From contig CBFICO010000038.1 of the NCBI GenBank assembly GCA_965661115.1, positions 1 to 20,588 of the forward strand: a stretch of 20,588 nt of DNA, written 5' to 3'. A model generated the notes under the pieces. It did no database searches, was not told the DNA's origin, and saw only the letters and a program-made list of their open reading frames with translations. The DNA is from UBA6770 sp965661115 (lineage in GTDB: Bacteria; Bacteroidota; Bacteroidia; Flavobacteriales_G; Salibacteraceae). A program made the translations under genes and the position numbers. Positions 14,468 through 20,588 of the stretch are shown in pieces. Numbering within the stretch: position 1 is the stretch's first letter; the number at the start of each line of letters is the position of its first letter.

Positions 14468-15335
14468 TTTCAGTCGGCATTCTTCTATCCACCTTTTTTA
14501 CCAACCCTTGCAGCACTTTACCAGGCCCAACTTCTGTGAAACTTGCAGCACCATCATTAATCATTGAATGCATAGTTTGTGTCCATCTCACCGGAGCGGT
14601 AAGTTGTGCAATAAGGTTTTCCTTAATTGCTGAAGGGTCCGTAACCGCACTTGCCGTTACATTTTGATAAATAGGACAAATTCCGTTTTTAAAATCAGTA
14701 GACTCTATTGCATCTGCAAGCTCGGTTCTGGCAGGTTCCATAAGTGGCGAATGAAATGCTCCGCCAACTGGCAGCACCAATGCGCGTCTTGCTCCCGCTT
14801 CCGTCATTTTTTCGCAAGCAGCATTTACGGCAGGTACGCTTCCCGAAATAACCAACTGACCTGGGCAATTATAATTTGCAGCAACAACAACGCCGTCAGT
14901 TTCTGAGCAAATATTTTCTACTACTTCGTCTTCCAAGCCAAGAATTGCGGCCATTGTAGAAGGTTCTGCTTCACAGGCTTTTTGCATGGCCAATGCCCGC
15001 TTAGAAACAAGCTTTAATCCGTCTTCAAAATTTAAGGTTTTATTCGCCACAAGTGCACTCAATTCACCTAGCGAATGACCAGCAACCATGTCTGGTTTAA
15101 AACTATCGCCAATACTATCTGCTAGAATTGTTGAATGCAGAAAAATGGCGGGTTGAGTAACTTTTGTTTGCTTTAGTTCTTCATCGGTTCCATTAAACAT
15201 GATTTCAACAATGTCAAAGCCAAGGATTTCATTTGCCTTTTCAAATAAAGCTTTTGCTGATGGTACATTATCATAGAGTTCCTTCCCCATTCCAATAAAC
15301 TGGGAGCCCTGTCCTGGAAAAACGTATGCTTTCAT
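14454..15335 (-). CDS. fabD: Malonyl-CoA:ACP transacylase
   Basis: FabD loads malonyl groups onto ACP for fatty acid elongation in the cytoplasm. The 293-residue protein starts MKAYVFPGQGSQ and has the nucleophile Ser88 in GHSLGE, the malonate-binding Arg113 (KRALAMQ), the catalytic His195 in GAFHSPLM and the oxyanion-site glutamine Gln9 in the GQGSQ segment. Length is near the E. coli 309. It is transcribed leftward from a region shared with the divergent hldD, with the -7 box TATATTTG at 15367-15360 and a leader of about 20 bases. The next gene, for an exported unknown, starts within its last 14 bases. Confidence 0.97.
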   Translation of the reverse strand: MKAYVFPGQGSQFIGMGKELYDNVPSAKALFEKANEILGFDIVEIMFNGTDEELKQTKVTQPAIFLHSTILADSIGDSFKPDMVAGHSLGELSALVANKTLNFEDGLKLVSKRALAMQKACEAEPSTMAAILGLEDEVVENICSETDGVVVAANYNCPGQLVISGSVPAVNAACEKMTEAGARRALVLPVGGAFHSPLMEPARTELADAIESTDFKNGICPIYQNVTASAVTDPSAIKENLIAQLTAPVRWTQTMHSMINDGAASFTEVGPGKVLQGLVKKVDRRMPTESAAI

Positions 15336-15359
15336 AGATTTCTGCTTTCAAAGTTTCGG

Positions 15360-15367
15360 CAAATATA
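15360..15367 (-). promoter_or_regulatory. Predicted -7 box of fabD
   Basis: The minus strand reads TATATTTG, a perfect TAnnTTTG, 24 bases before the fabD ATG. No -33 TTG is seen at standard spacing. The 108-base divergent region to hldD contains no other structure that I can support. Confidence 0.55.
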
Positions 15368-15417
15368 AATTACCACTTATTAGAGGATAGATATCGGTGA
15401 GATAATTTGTCAAGAAC

Positions 15418-15425
15418 TACATTTG
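15418..15425 (+). promoter_or_regulatory. Predicted -7 box of hldD
   Basis: TACATTTG is a perfect TAnnTTTG box, 18 bases before the ATG at 15444. Transcription would begin around 15430, downstream of the in-frame TTG at 15423, which supports the ATG as the real start. Confidence 0.55.
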
Positions 15426-15443
15426 CAACTCATTCAATTGTTT

Positions 15444-16415
15444 ATGATAGTAGTTACTGGCGCAGCAGGTTTTATTGGAAGTTGTTTAGTAGAGAAATTA
15501 AACCAAGAGGGGTTTTTCGAGCTCATTTTAGTAGATGATTTTTCTAGGGAAGAAAAAAAGGAAAACTACATCAATAAAAAATACCGCGAGTTGGTAGACA
15601 GAGCAGACTTTAATGATTGGCTGACCGATAACCATAAACTAAGCGAGTTTGTTTTTCATATGGGAGCTAGAACTGATACTACCGAGTTTGATGTAAACAT
15701 CTTTAATAAACTCAACCTAGATTACTCTAAAGCAATTTGGAAAACTTGTGCTAAATATGCTATTCCACTTGTTTATGCATCATCTGCTGCAACATACGGT
15801 TTGGGTGAGTTTGGTTATGAGGATAAGCACGAACTGTCAGCAAAGTTAAAGCCGCTCAATCCCTATGGATATTCAAAAAATGACTTTGACATTTGGGCTT
15901 TGGAACAAGGTCAAAAGCCATATTTCTGGGCGGGGTTTAAGTTTTTTAATGTCTATGGCCCAAACGAATATCATAAAGGAAGAATGGCTTCAGTAATATG
16001 GCATGCATATCGCCAAATTAAGGAGACTGGTGGAATGAAGCTATTCCAATCCCATAATCCTGATTATAAAGATGGTGAGCAATTACGTGATTTTGTTTAC
16101 GTAAAAGACGTTGTTGAGGTGCTTTATTTTGCCATGCAAAACAGAAAGCCACAGAATGCCGGCATTTATAACCTTGGCACAGGAAAGGCAAGAACTTTCA
16201 ATGATTTGGTGAAAGCAACGTTTGCTGCAATGAATCTTCCTGAGAACATTAGTTATATTCCTACTCCTGAGGATATAAGAGACAAGTACCAATATTATAC
16301 AGAGGCCAATATGTCAAAGTTAATTGAGATTGGCTACCATAGAGGGTTTCATTCGCTGGAAGAAGGTGTGAAAGATTTTGTTCAGAATTATTTAGTTGGA
16401 CAGCAATACTTCTAA
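15444..16415 (+). CDS. hldD: ADP-L-glycero-D-manno-heptose-6-epimerase
   Basis: HldD epimerises ADP-D-glycero- to ADP-L-glycero-D-manno-heptose, the donor for inner-core LPS. From the ATG at 15444 it has 323 residues starting MIVVTGAAGFIGS, with the dinucleotide-binding GAAGFIG (6-12). It has SSAATYG (113-119), the catalytic YGYSK with Tyr141 and Lys145, and FFNVYGPNEYHKGRMAS (168-183) with Lys178, the second catalytic base in the E. coli enzyme. The match is strong enough to separate it from GalE-type epimerases. It is divergent from fabD, and its stop interlocks with that of the convergent MerR-like gene (CTAA at 16412-16415). The other heptose genes are not in the window. Confidence 0.95.
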   Translation: MIVVTGAAGFIGSCLVEKLNQEGFFELILVDDFSREEKKENYINKKYRELVDRADFNDWLTDNHKLSEFVFHMGARTDTTEFDVNIFNKLNLDYSKAIWKTCAKYAIPLVYASSAATYGLGEFGYEDKHELSAKLKPLNPYGYSKNDFDIWALEQGQKPYFWAGFKFFNVYGPNEYHKGRMASVIWHAYRQIKETGGMKLFQSHNPDYKDGEQLRDFVYVKDVVEVLYFAMQNRKPQNAGIYNLGTGKARTFNDLVKATFAAMNLPENISYIPTPEDIRDKYQYYTEANMSKLIEIGYHRGFHSLEEGVKDFVQNYLVGQQYF

Positions 16416-16750
16416 TCAAGTAATTCCTTTAAAGCTTCTAATTGCGACTTTATTTTAGTTAGCCTATCCTTAACTTCTTGCTTTTCTAATAGTGCGTTGC
16501 GATCTTCTTTCAAAGCGCGTTTAGCTCCTTCTAAGGTGTATCCTTTTTCTTTTACGAGTTCGTAAATTATTTTTAGATAAGCTAAATCCTTTTGGGTGAA
16601 AAGTCGGTTCCCCTTTTTATTCTTTTTGGGTTTTAGGATATCAAACTCGCTCTCCCAAAAACGAATAAGTGACGAGTTTACATTAAATAGTTTTGCAACT
16701 TCTCCAATACTATAATAGAGCTTATTTATTTCCCGTTCCTTGTAAGGCAC
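16412..16750 (-). CDS. MerR-family transcriptional regulator
   Basis: This is a small DNA-binding protein of 112 residues. A winged-helix MerR domain spans about 12-82 (YYSIGEVAKLFNVNSSLIRFWE, then GNRLFTQKDLAYL and KGYTLEGAKRAL). A short coiled coil (about 84-112) follows for dimerisation. There is no C-terminal ligand domain and no metal-binding cysteine, so any effector is unknown. It starts with GTG at 16748-16750; no in-frame ATG is present. It follows the M23 peptidase gene after 41 bases in the same direction with no -7 box in the gap, so the two are probably one transcript. I recall the arrangement MerR, M23, alaS in other Flavobacteria. Confidence 0.9.
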   Translation of the reverse strand: MPYKEREINKLYYSIGEVAKLFNVNSSLIRFWESEFDILKPKKNKKGNRLFTQKDLAYLKIIYELVKEKGYTLEGAKRALKEDRNALLEKQEVKDRLTKIKSQLEALKELLD

Positions 16751-16791
16751 AACCTATATTTTGAGGAACGCTAAATTAAGTAAAACTGATG

Positions 16792-17763
16792 TTAGTCAAA
16801 TGACTGGATTGGTTGGTCGGATAGGTCAATAATTTGTTGGAATTGCTCGGGAGATAAATCTTGATAATAATAGTTTACCGGGTCTATTTTTCTGCCGTTT
16901 TTTACCACTTCGTAATGCAAATGCGGCGCAGTACTACTTCCTGTGTTTCCAACTAGCCCAAGGATATCGCCTCTTTTTACGCGCTGTCCTTTTCTCACTA
17001 AAATCTTACTCATGTGCGCGTAAATCGTTTCATAACCATAGCCATGATCAACTATTACGTGGTAGCCAAACCCAAAACGCTGTTTTTTTACTTCTGTTAC
17101 TTTTCCGTTTCCTGTAACAAAAATTTCCGTTCCTGTAGGAGCTGTAAAATCCTGACCATGATGCATTTTTCTAATTTTTAGAATAGGATGCATTCTAATT
17201 CCAAAACCAGAACTTATTCTTTTTAAATCCTCACTTTTTACCGGCATGATGGACGGAATACTAGCTAGCATTTGTTCTTTTTTACTGGCCATGTTCATTA
17301 CTTCATCAAAAGATTTTGACTGAATATAAATCTGCTTGGTCAGTTTATCCATTTTTTTGGATGTATTTATCAGCAGCTCAGAACTGCTATATCCCTCTAA
17401 ATTGCTGTAGCGATTTACGCCGCCAATACCTGATTTTCTTATGTTATCTGCAATTGGTTCAGCCTCTAGAATTACCCTGTAAATATTGTCATCACGCTCC
17501 TGAATATTTGCCAATACTTTTGAAACGTTATCTAGTTTTTGGTTAAGAATTTCGAATTCATGAACTAGTTTTTCGTTTTCTCTCTTAAGCTGTCTTTCTT
17601 CTGGAGTATCGAAAAAGTAAAACGTTACAACAAGGAATAGGGTAGCAAATACACCTCCACCCATGGTGTATGTTAGGAGCTTAAGTAAACGGTCTTTTGC
17701 CGTTAATTCTATCTGCTCATAACTAAGCGTTTTAGTGTTGTATTTATACTTTTTCCCTCTCAT
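16792..17763 (-). CDS. Membrane-anchored M23-family peptidase
   Basis: This LytM-type zinc endopeptidase or scaffold acts on peptidoglycan in the periplasm. The 323-residue protein has a basic cytoplasmic N-terminus (MRGKKYKYNTK), one membrane segment (about 33-51), and a predicted coiled coil (about 55-90) with a further helical region to about 165. The M23 domain (about 185-298) has zinc ligands His201 and Asp205 in HHGQDFTAP and His283 in HLHYE, plus His250 in YAHMS. All catalytic residues are present, so it should be an active enzyme and not a degenerate activator. It diverges from alaS and has the -7 box TAACTTTG 33 bases upstream; the MerR gene follows. Confidence 0.94.
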   Translation of the reverse strand: MRGKKYKYNTKTLSYEQIELTAKDRLLKLLTYTMGGGVFATLFLVVTFYFFDTPEERQLKRENEKLVHEFEILNQKLDNVSKVLANIQERDDNIYRVILEAEPIADNIRKSGIGGVNRYSNLEGYSSSELLINTSKKMDKLTKQIYIQSKSFDEVMNMASKKEQMLASIPSIMPVKSEDLKRISSGFGIRMHPILKIRKMHHGQDFTAPTGTEIFVTGNGKVTEVKKQRFGFGYHVIVDHGYGYETIYAHMSKILVRKGQRVKRGDILGLVGNTGSSTAPHLHYEVVKNGRKIDPVNYYYQDLSPEQFQQIIDLSDQPIQSFD

Positions 17764-17796
17764 TTATATTGTAGAGTATTGCCGCTAATGCAGCTG

Positions 17797-17804
17797 CAAA
17801 GTTA
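17797..17804 (-). promoter_or_regulatory. Predicted -7 box of the M23 peptidase gene
   Basis: The minus strand reads TAACTTTG, a perfect TAnnTTTG, 33 bases before the ATG at 17763. It lies only 11 bases from the alaS -7 box on the other strand, so the two divergent promoters overlap and may compete. Confidence 0.55.
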
Positions 17805-17815
17805 TTGAATAAATA

Positions 17816-17823
17816 TAAATTTG
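17816..17823 (+). promoter_or_regulatory. Predicted -7 box of alaS
   Basis: TAAATTTG is a perfect TAnnTTTG box, 80 bases before the alaS ATG, the longest leader in the window. Transcription should start near 17828. Confidence 0.55.
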
Positions 17824-17846
17824 CACGCCTTGCGGTTTAGGTGCAA
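17821..17846. repeat. Inverted repeat across the alaS transcription start
   Basis: TTGCAC (17821-17826) and GTGCAA (17841-17846) are perfect inverted copies 14 bases apart, with a small nested CGC-CTT-GCG. They flank the predicted start of transcription. The site could be an operator or form a hairpin at the 5' end of the mRNA. Confidence 0.4.
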
Positions 17847-17903
17847 TTTTTTGCGATAAACAAGGTCAAAATATTTACAGTAAACACAACGGAACTATGT
17901 AAT

Positions 17904-20516
17904 ATGAGCTGGACGGTGAATGAAATTCGAGCTAAATTTTTAGAGTTTTTTGAGTCTAAAGGACACAAAATTGAAAACTCAGCATCCATGGTGGTAAAGA
18001 ATGACCCAACTCTTATGTTCACAAATGCTGGAATGAACCAGTTTAAAGACATATTCTTAGGAAATAAAGATTCGGATGTAAAACGAATTGCAAACTCGCA
18101 AAAGTGCCTTCGTGTTTCAGGGAAACACAATGATTTAGAGGAGGTAGGTGTTGATACTTATCACCACACTATGTTCGAAATGCTGGGCAATTGGTCGTTC
18201 GGAGATTATTTTAAAGAAGAAGCCATAACCTGGGCTTGGGAGTTATTGGTAGATGTTTATAAGCTGGATAAATCCAGAATGTACGTTACTGTATTTGAAG
18301 GCGATGAGAGTGACGGCACAACAGCTGACACGGAGGCTGAGGATATTTGGAAACAATTTATTTCAGCGGATAGAATATTGCGCTGCAATAAGAAAGATAA
18401 TTTCTGGGAAATGGGCGATATGGGGCCATGTGGACCCTGTTCAGAAATTCATATCGATTTACGTTCAGAGGAGGAGAGATCAAAAGTTGATGGGAAATCT
18501 TTGGTTAATGAAGATCACCCTCAAGTAATTGAGATTTGGAACCTAGTTTTTATTCAATATAACCGAGATGCAAAAGGTGTGCTTTCAAGTTTACCAAACA
18601 AGCACATAGATACTGGGTTGGGTCTGGAGCGACTTGCTATGGCTTTACAAGCGAAGTCATCCAATTACGATACGGATGTTTTTGCTCAGCTGATAAAAAA
18701 AATAGAAGCTAATTGCGAAAAAAAATACAAAGCAACGGATAGTAAAGAAGATGTTGCTTTCCGAGTAATTGCGGATCATGTTCGAGCAGTAGCATTCTCC
18801 ATCGCTGATGGTCAGTTACCTTCTAATAATGGAGCTGGGTATGTAATACGCCGAATTTTAAGAAGAGCGGTGAGATACGGCTATAGCTTTTTAGGGTTTG
18901 AAACGACTTTTATAAATGATTTAGTTCCTGTTTTGGCTGAACAAATGGGGAATCATTTTAATGAATTAAAAGCTCAAGGAGGCTTAATCAAATCTGTGAT
19001 AAAGGAAGAAGAGGAGTCTTTTCTTAGAACCTTATCCAAAGGAATTAAAATGCTAGAAAGGGAGTTGTCAGGAACTTCTAAACTACAAGGCAAAGTAGCG
19101 TTTGAGCTTTACGATACGTTTGGGTTTCCAATTGATTTAACTCAGCTAATTGCTTCTGAAAAGAATGTTGAGGTTGATATGGAAGGATTTGAAAAAGCTT
19201 TGGAAGAGCAAAAAAATCGTTCACGAAAATCTAATGAGCTAAAAACTGATGATTGGACTATAGTATTGGATGTTAATAGTCAGGAGTTTATCGGTTATGA
19301 TGAATTGCAGTCAGAATCAAAAATTGTAAAGTATAGAACGGTAAGCAATAAAGGAAAGAAACTGTACCAAGTAGTTTTGGATAAAGTTCCTTTTTACCCT
19401 GAAGGTGGAGGACAAGTAGGTGATACTGGATTATTACTTCAAGGAGATAGTAAGTTATCAGTATTGGACACCAAAAAAGAAAACGATTTAATTGTTTTAA
19501 CTACGGCTGAAATGAGTTTAGATGTTTCTATGCCGGTTTCGGCTGTGGTTTCAACTAATAATAGACGTTTAGCACAAGCTAATCATACGGCTACACATTT
19601 GTTGCACCTAGCATTAAGAAAAGTACTTGGAACTCATGTAGAACAAAAAGGGTCTTTGGTTTCTCCGAAATATTTGCGTTTCGATTTTTCACATTTTCAA
19701 AAAGTTACTGCTGAAGAATTAAAAACAGTAGAGGACATGGTAAATCAGCAAATTGCTGAAGGAATTAACTTAGAGGAATTTAGAGAAACGTCTATGAAAG
19801 AGGCTGAAGCAGCAGGAGCAATGATGCTGTTCGGTGAAAAATATGGTGACAAGGTTCGTATGATAAAGTTTGGCGATTCTGTTGAGCTTTGTGGTGGGAC
19901 TCACGTGCGGAATACAAGTGAAATCAGATTATTTAAAATAAACTCTGAGGCATCTGTAGCAGCAGGTATAAGAAGAATTGAAGCTATTACATCGGATGCT
20001 GCAATTGCATACCTAAATAAACAGAATGAACTTTTAGAGGAGATAAAACAGTTACTCAATAACGCTAAGCAGCCTGAGAAAAAGGTTGCTGAGCTCTTGG
20101 CAACAGAAAAGAATCTAAAAGCGCAAATTGAAGCAATTGATAAAGAGAAGTCTAAAGCGTTAAAATCTGAAATTTTATCTCAGCTTGAAGAAGTAAACGG
20201 TATTAAATATGCGTTTATCTCGACTGCAGTAAAGTCAAACTTTGTAAAAGACATTCTGTTCCAATTAAAATCTGAACATCCAGACCTGGTTATAGGTATT
20301 GCTTCAATTATTGAAGATAAGATTACTTTCTCGCTGCTAGTATCGGATAATGTTGTTTCAGATATAGGTATAAAGGCGAATGAAGGGATTAAATTAATTG
20401 CATCAGCTATTAGCGGTGGAGGAGGAGGACAGCCCTTTTTTGCAACTGCTGGTGGGAAAAATCCGGAAGGCTTTTCTCAGGCCAAAGAGTTGCTAATCGA
20501 TTGGATTAGTAAATAG
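17904..20516 (+). CDS. alaS: Alanyl-tRNA synthetase
   Basis: AlaRS charges tRNA-Ala and removes mischarged serine and glycine. From the ATG at 17904 the protein has 870 residues, starting MSWTVNEIRAKFLEFFESKGH; the frame is open 63 bases further upstream from a GTG, but that start gives no family-like sequence. The aminoacylation domain (about 1-240) shows FTNAGMNQFKDIFLG, QKCLRVSGKHNDLEEVG, GDMGPCGPCSEIH and DTGLGLERL. The tRNA-recognition domain (about 241-450) and the editing domain (about 480-700) follow. The editing zinc ligands are His561 and His565 (HTATH), Cys663 and His667 (CGGTH). A coiled coil (about 705-760) leads to the C-Ala domain with its glycine-rich GGGGGQPFFATAGGK (838-852). 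Length is close to the E. coli 876. Confidence 0.98.
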   Translation: MSWTVNEIRAKFLEFFESKGHKIENSASMVVKNDPTLMFTNAGMNQFKDIFLGNKDSDVKRIANSQKCLRVSGKHNDLEEVGVDTYHHTMFEMLGNWSFGDYFKEEAITWAWELLVDVYKLDKSRMYVTVFEGDESDGTTADTEAEDIWKQFISADRILRCNKKDNFWEMGDMGPCGPCSEIHIDLRSEEERSKVDGKSLVNEDHPQVIEIWNLVFIQYNRDAKGVLSSLPNKHIDTGLGLERLAMALQAKSSNYDTDVFAQLIKKIEANCEKKYKATDSKEDVAFRVIADHVRAVAFSIADGQLPSNNGAGYVIRRILRRAVRYGYSFLGFETTFINDLVPVLAEQMGNHFNELKAQGGLIKSVIKEEEESFLRTLSKGIKMLERELSGTSKLQGKVAFELYDTFGFPIDLTQLIASEKNVEVDMEGFEKALEEQKNRSRKSNELKTDDWTIVLDVNSQEFIGYDELQSESKIVKYRTVSNKGKKLYQVVLDKVPFYPEGGGQVGDTGLLLQGDSKLSVLDTKKENDLIVLTTAEMSLDVSMPVSAVVSTNNRRLAQANHTATHLLHLALRKVLGTHVEQKGSLVSPKYLRFDFSHFQKVTAEELKTVEDMVNQQIAEGINLEEFRETSMKEAEAAGAMMLFGEKYGDKVRMIKFGDSVELCGGTHVRNTSEIRLFKINSEASVAAGIRRIEAITSDAAIAYLNKQNELLEEIKQLLNNAKQPEKKVAELLATEKNLKAQIEAIDKEKSKALKSEILSQLEEVNGIKYAFISTAVKSNFVKDILFQLKSEHPDLVIGIASIIEDKITFSLLVSDNVVSDIGIKANEGIKLIASAISGGGGGQPFFATAGGKNPEGFSQAKELLIDWISK

Positions 20517-20530
20517 CTCTTATACAACAT

Positions 20531-20588
20531 TTAGTTTTTATTGGGATTGGCGAAACCTAAAAGGTTTGCTGATCTAACGTGTTCATTT
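20531..20588 (-). CDS. Possible C-terminal end of a further gene
   Basis: On the minus strand one frame is open from the right edge to a TAA at 20531-20533 and reads NEHVRSANLLGFANPNKN at its end. This looks protein-like, and a convergent gene 14 bases after alaS fits the tight packing elsewhere, but 18 codons are too few to prove it. The chance inverted repeat AAACCT-AAA-AGGTTT (20553-20567) lies inside and has no T-run. Confidence 0.3.
   Translation of the reverse strand, partial: NEHVRSANLLGFANPNKN

Noticed and set aside
15423..15443. An in-frame TTG start seven codons before hldD
   Set aside because: It overlaps the -7 box, and the Rossmann fold begins directly at the ATG at 15444.
17841..17903. 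A 21-residue N-terminal extension of the alaS frame from a GTG
   Set aside because: AlaRS proteins start at the MSW-type sequence found at 17904, and the extension overlaps the inverted repeat and leader.
20553..20567. AAACCT-AAA-AGGTTT as an alaS terminator
   Set aside because: The perfect stem has no following T-run and may lie inside the coding end of the next gene, so it is not called as a terminator.
1..20588. A defence, phage, biosynthetic or mobile system
   Set aside because: No transposase, integrase, toxin-antitoxin pair, nuclease-helicase set, direct-repeat array or tRNA was found; nearly every gene is conserved core machinery.

Overview
The window looks like a chromosomal segment of a marine-type member of the Bacteroidota, most likely order Flavobacteriales. 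The grounds are an LpxC-FabZ fusion, a PorX-type response regulator (REC plus PglZ-like phosphatase domain), low GC content, little Shine-Dalgarno signal, and perfect copies of the Bacteroidota -7 promoter box TAnnTTTG in front of almost every transcription unit. I see no rRNA, tRNA, CRISPR array, insertion sequence, phage gene or other sign of recent transfer. It is a dense core-genome region.

Layout. Positions 1-5728 are all minus strand: an HD-domain phosphohydrolase, then lpxD, lpxC-fabZ, lpxA, an orphan ABC ATPase and efp (truncated by the window edge). The three lpx genes encode early lipid A synthesis and are packed with 4-5 base gaps. Positions 5765-10913 are plus strand: porX, tsaE, an alanine dehydrogenase-family protein, a small membrane-anchored protein, aroB and a DUF983 protein. 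yifB (ComM-like AAA ATPase) then runs in on the minus strand. Positions 12606-14467 hold two convergent genes for exported proteins of unknown function; the second is the downstream partner of fabD. fabD and hldD diverge from one intergenic region. hldD converges on a merR-like gene that lies downstream of an M23 peptidase gene. The M23 gene diverges from alaS, which fills the right end. A few codons of a further minus-strand gene may follow alaS.

Themes. Much of the window serves the Gram-negative envelope: LpxA, LpxC and LpxD for lipid A, FabZ and FabD for fatty acid supply, HldD for inner-core heptose, and an M23 peptidase for the cell wall. PorX would link to type IX secretion control. 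Translation quality genes (efp, tsaE, alaS) are interspersed.

Organisation. Ten intergenic TAnnTTTG boxes give a consistent promoter map, two of them so close to the start codon that the mRNAs should be nearly leaderless. All three clear convergent gene pairs interlock their stop codons in a 4-base CTAA or CTAG. Several promoters carry their own inverted repeat at or near the predicted transcription start. I found no convincing new multi-gene system. The least explained parts are the exported unknown pair at 12606-14467, the permease-less ABC ATPase with altered Q- and H-loops, and the alanine dehydrogenase homologue with glutamine at the catalytic histidine position.
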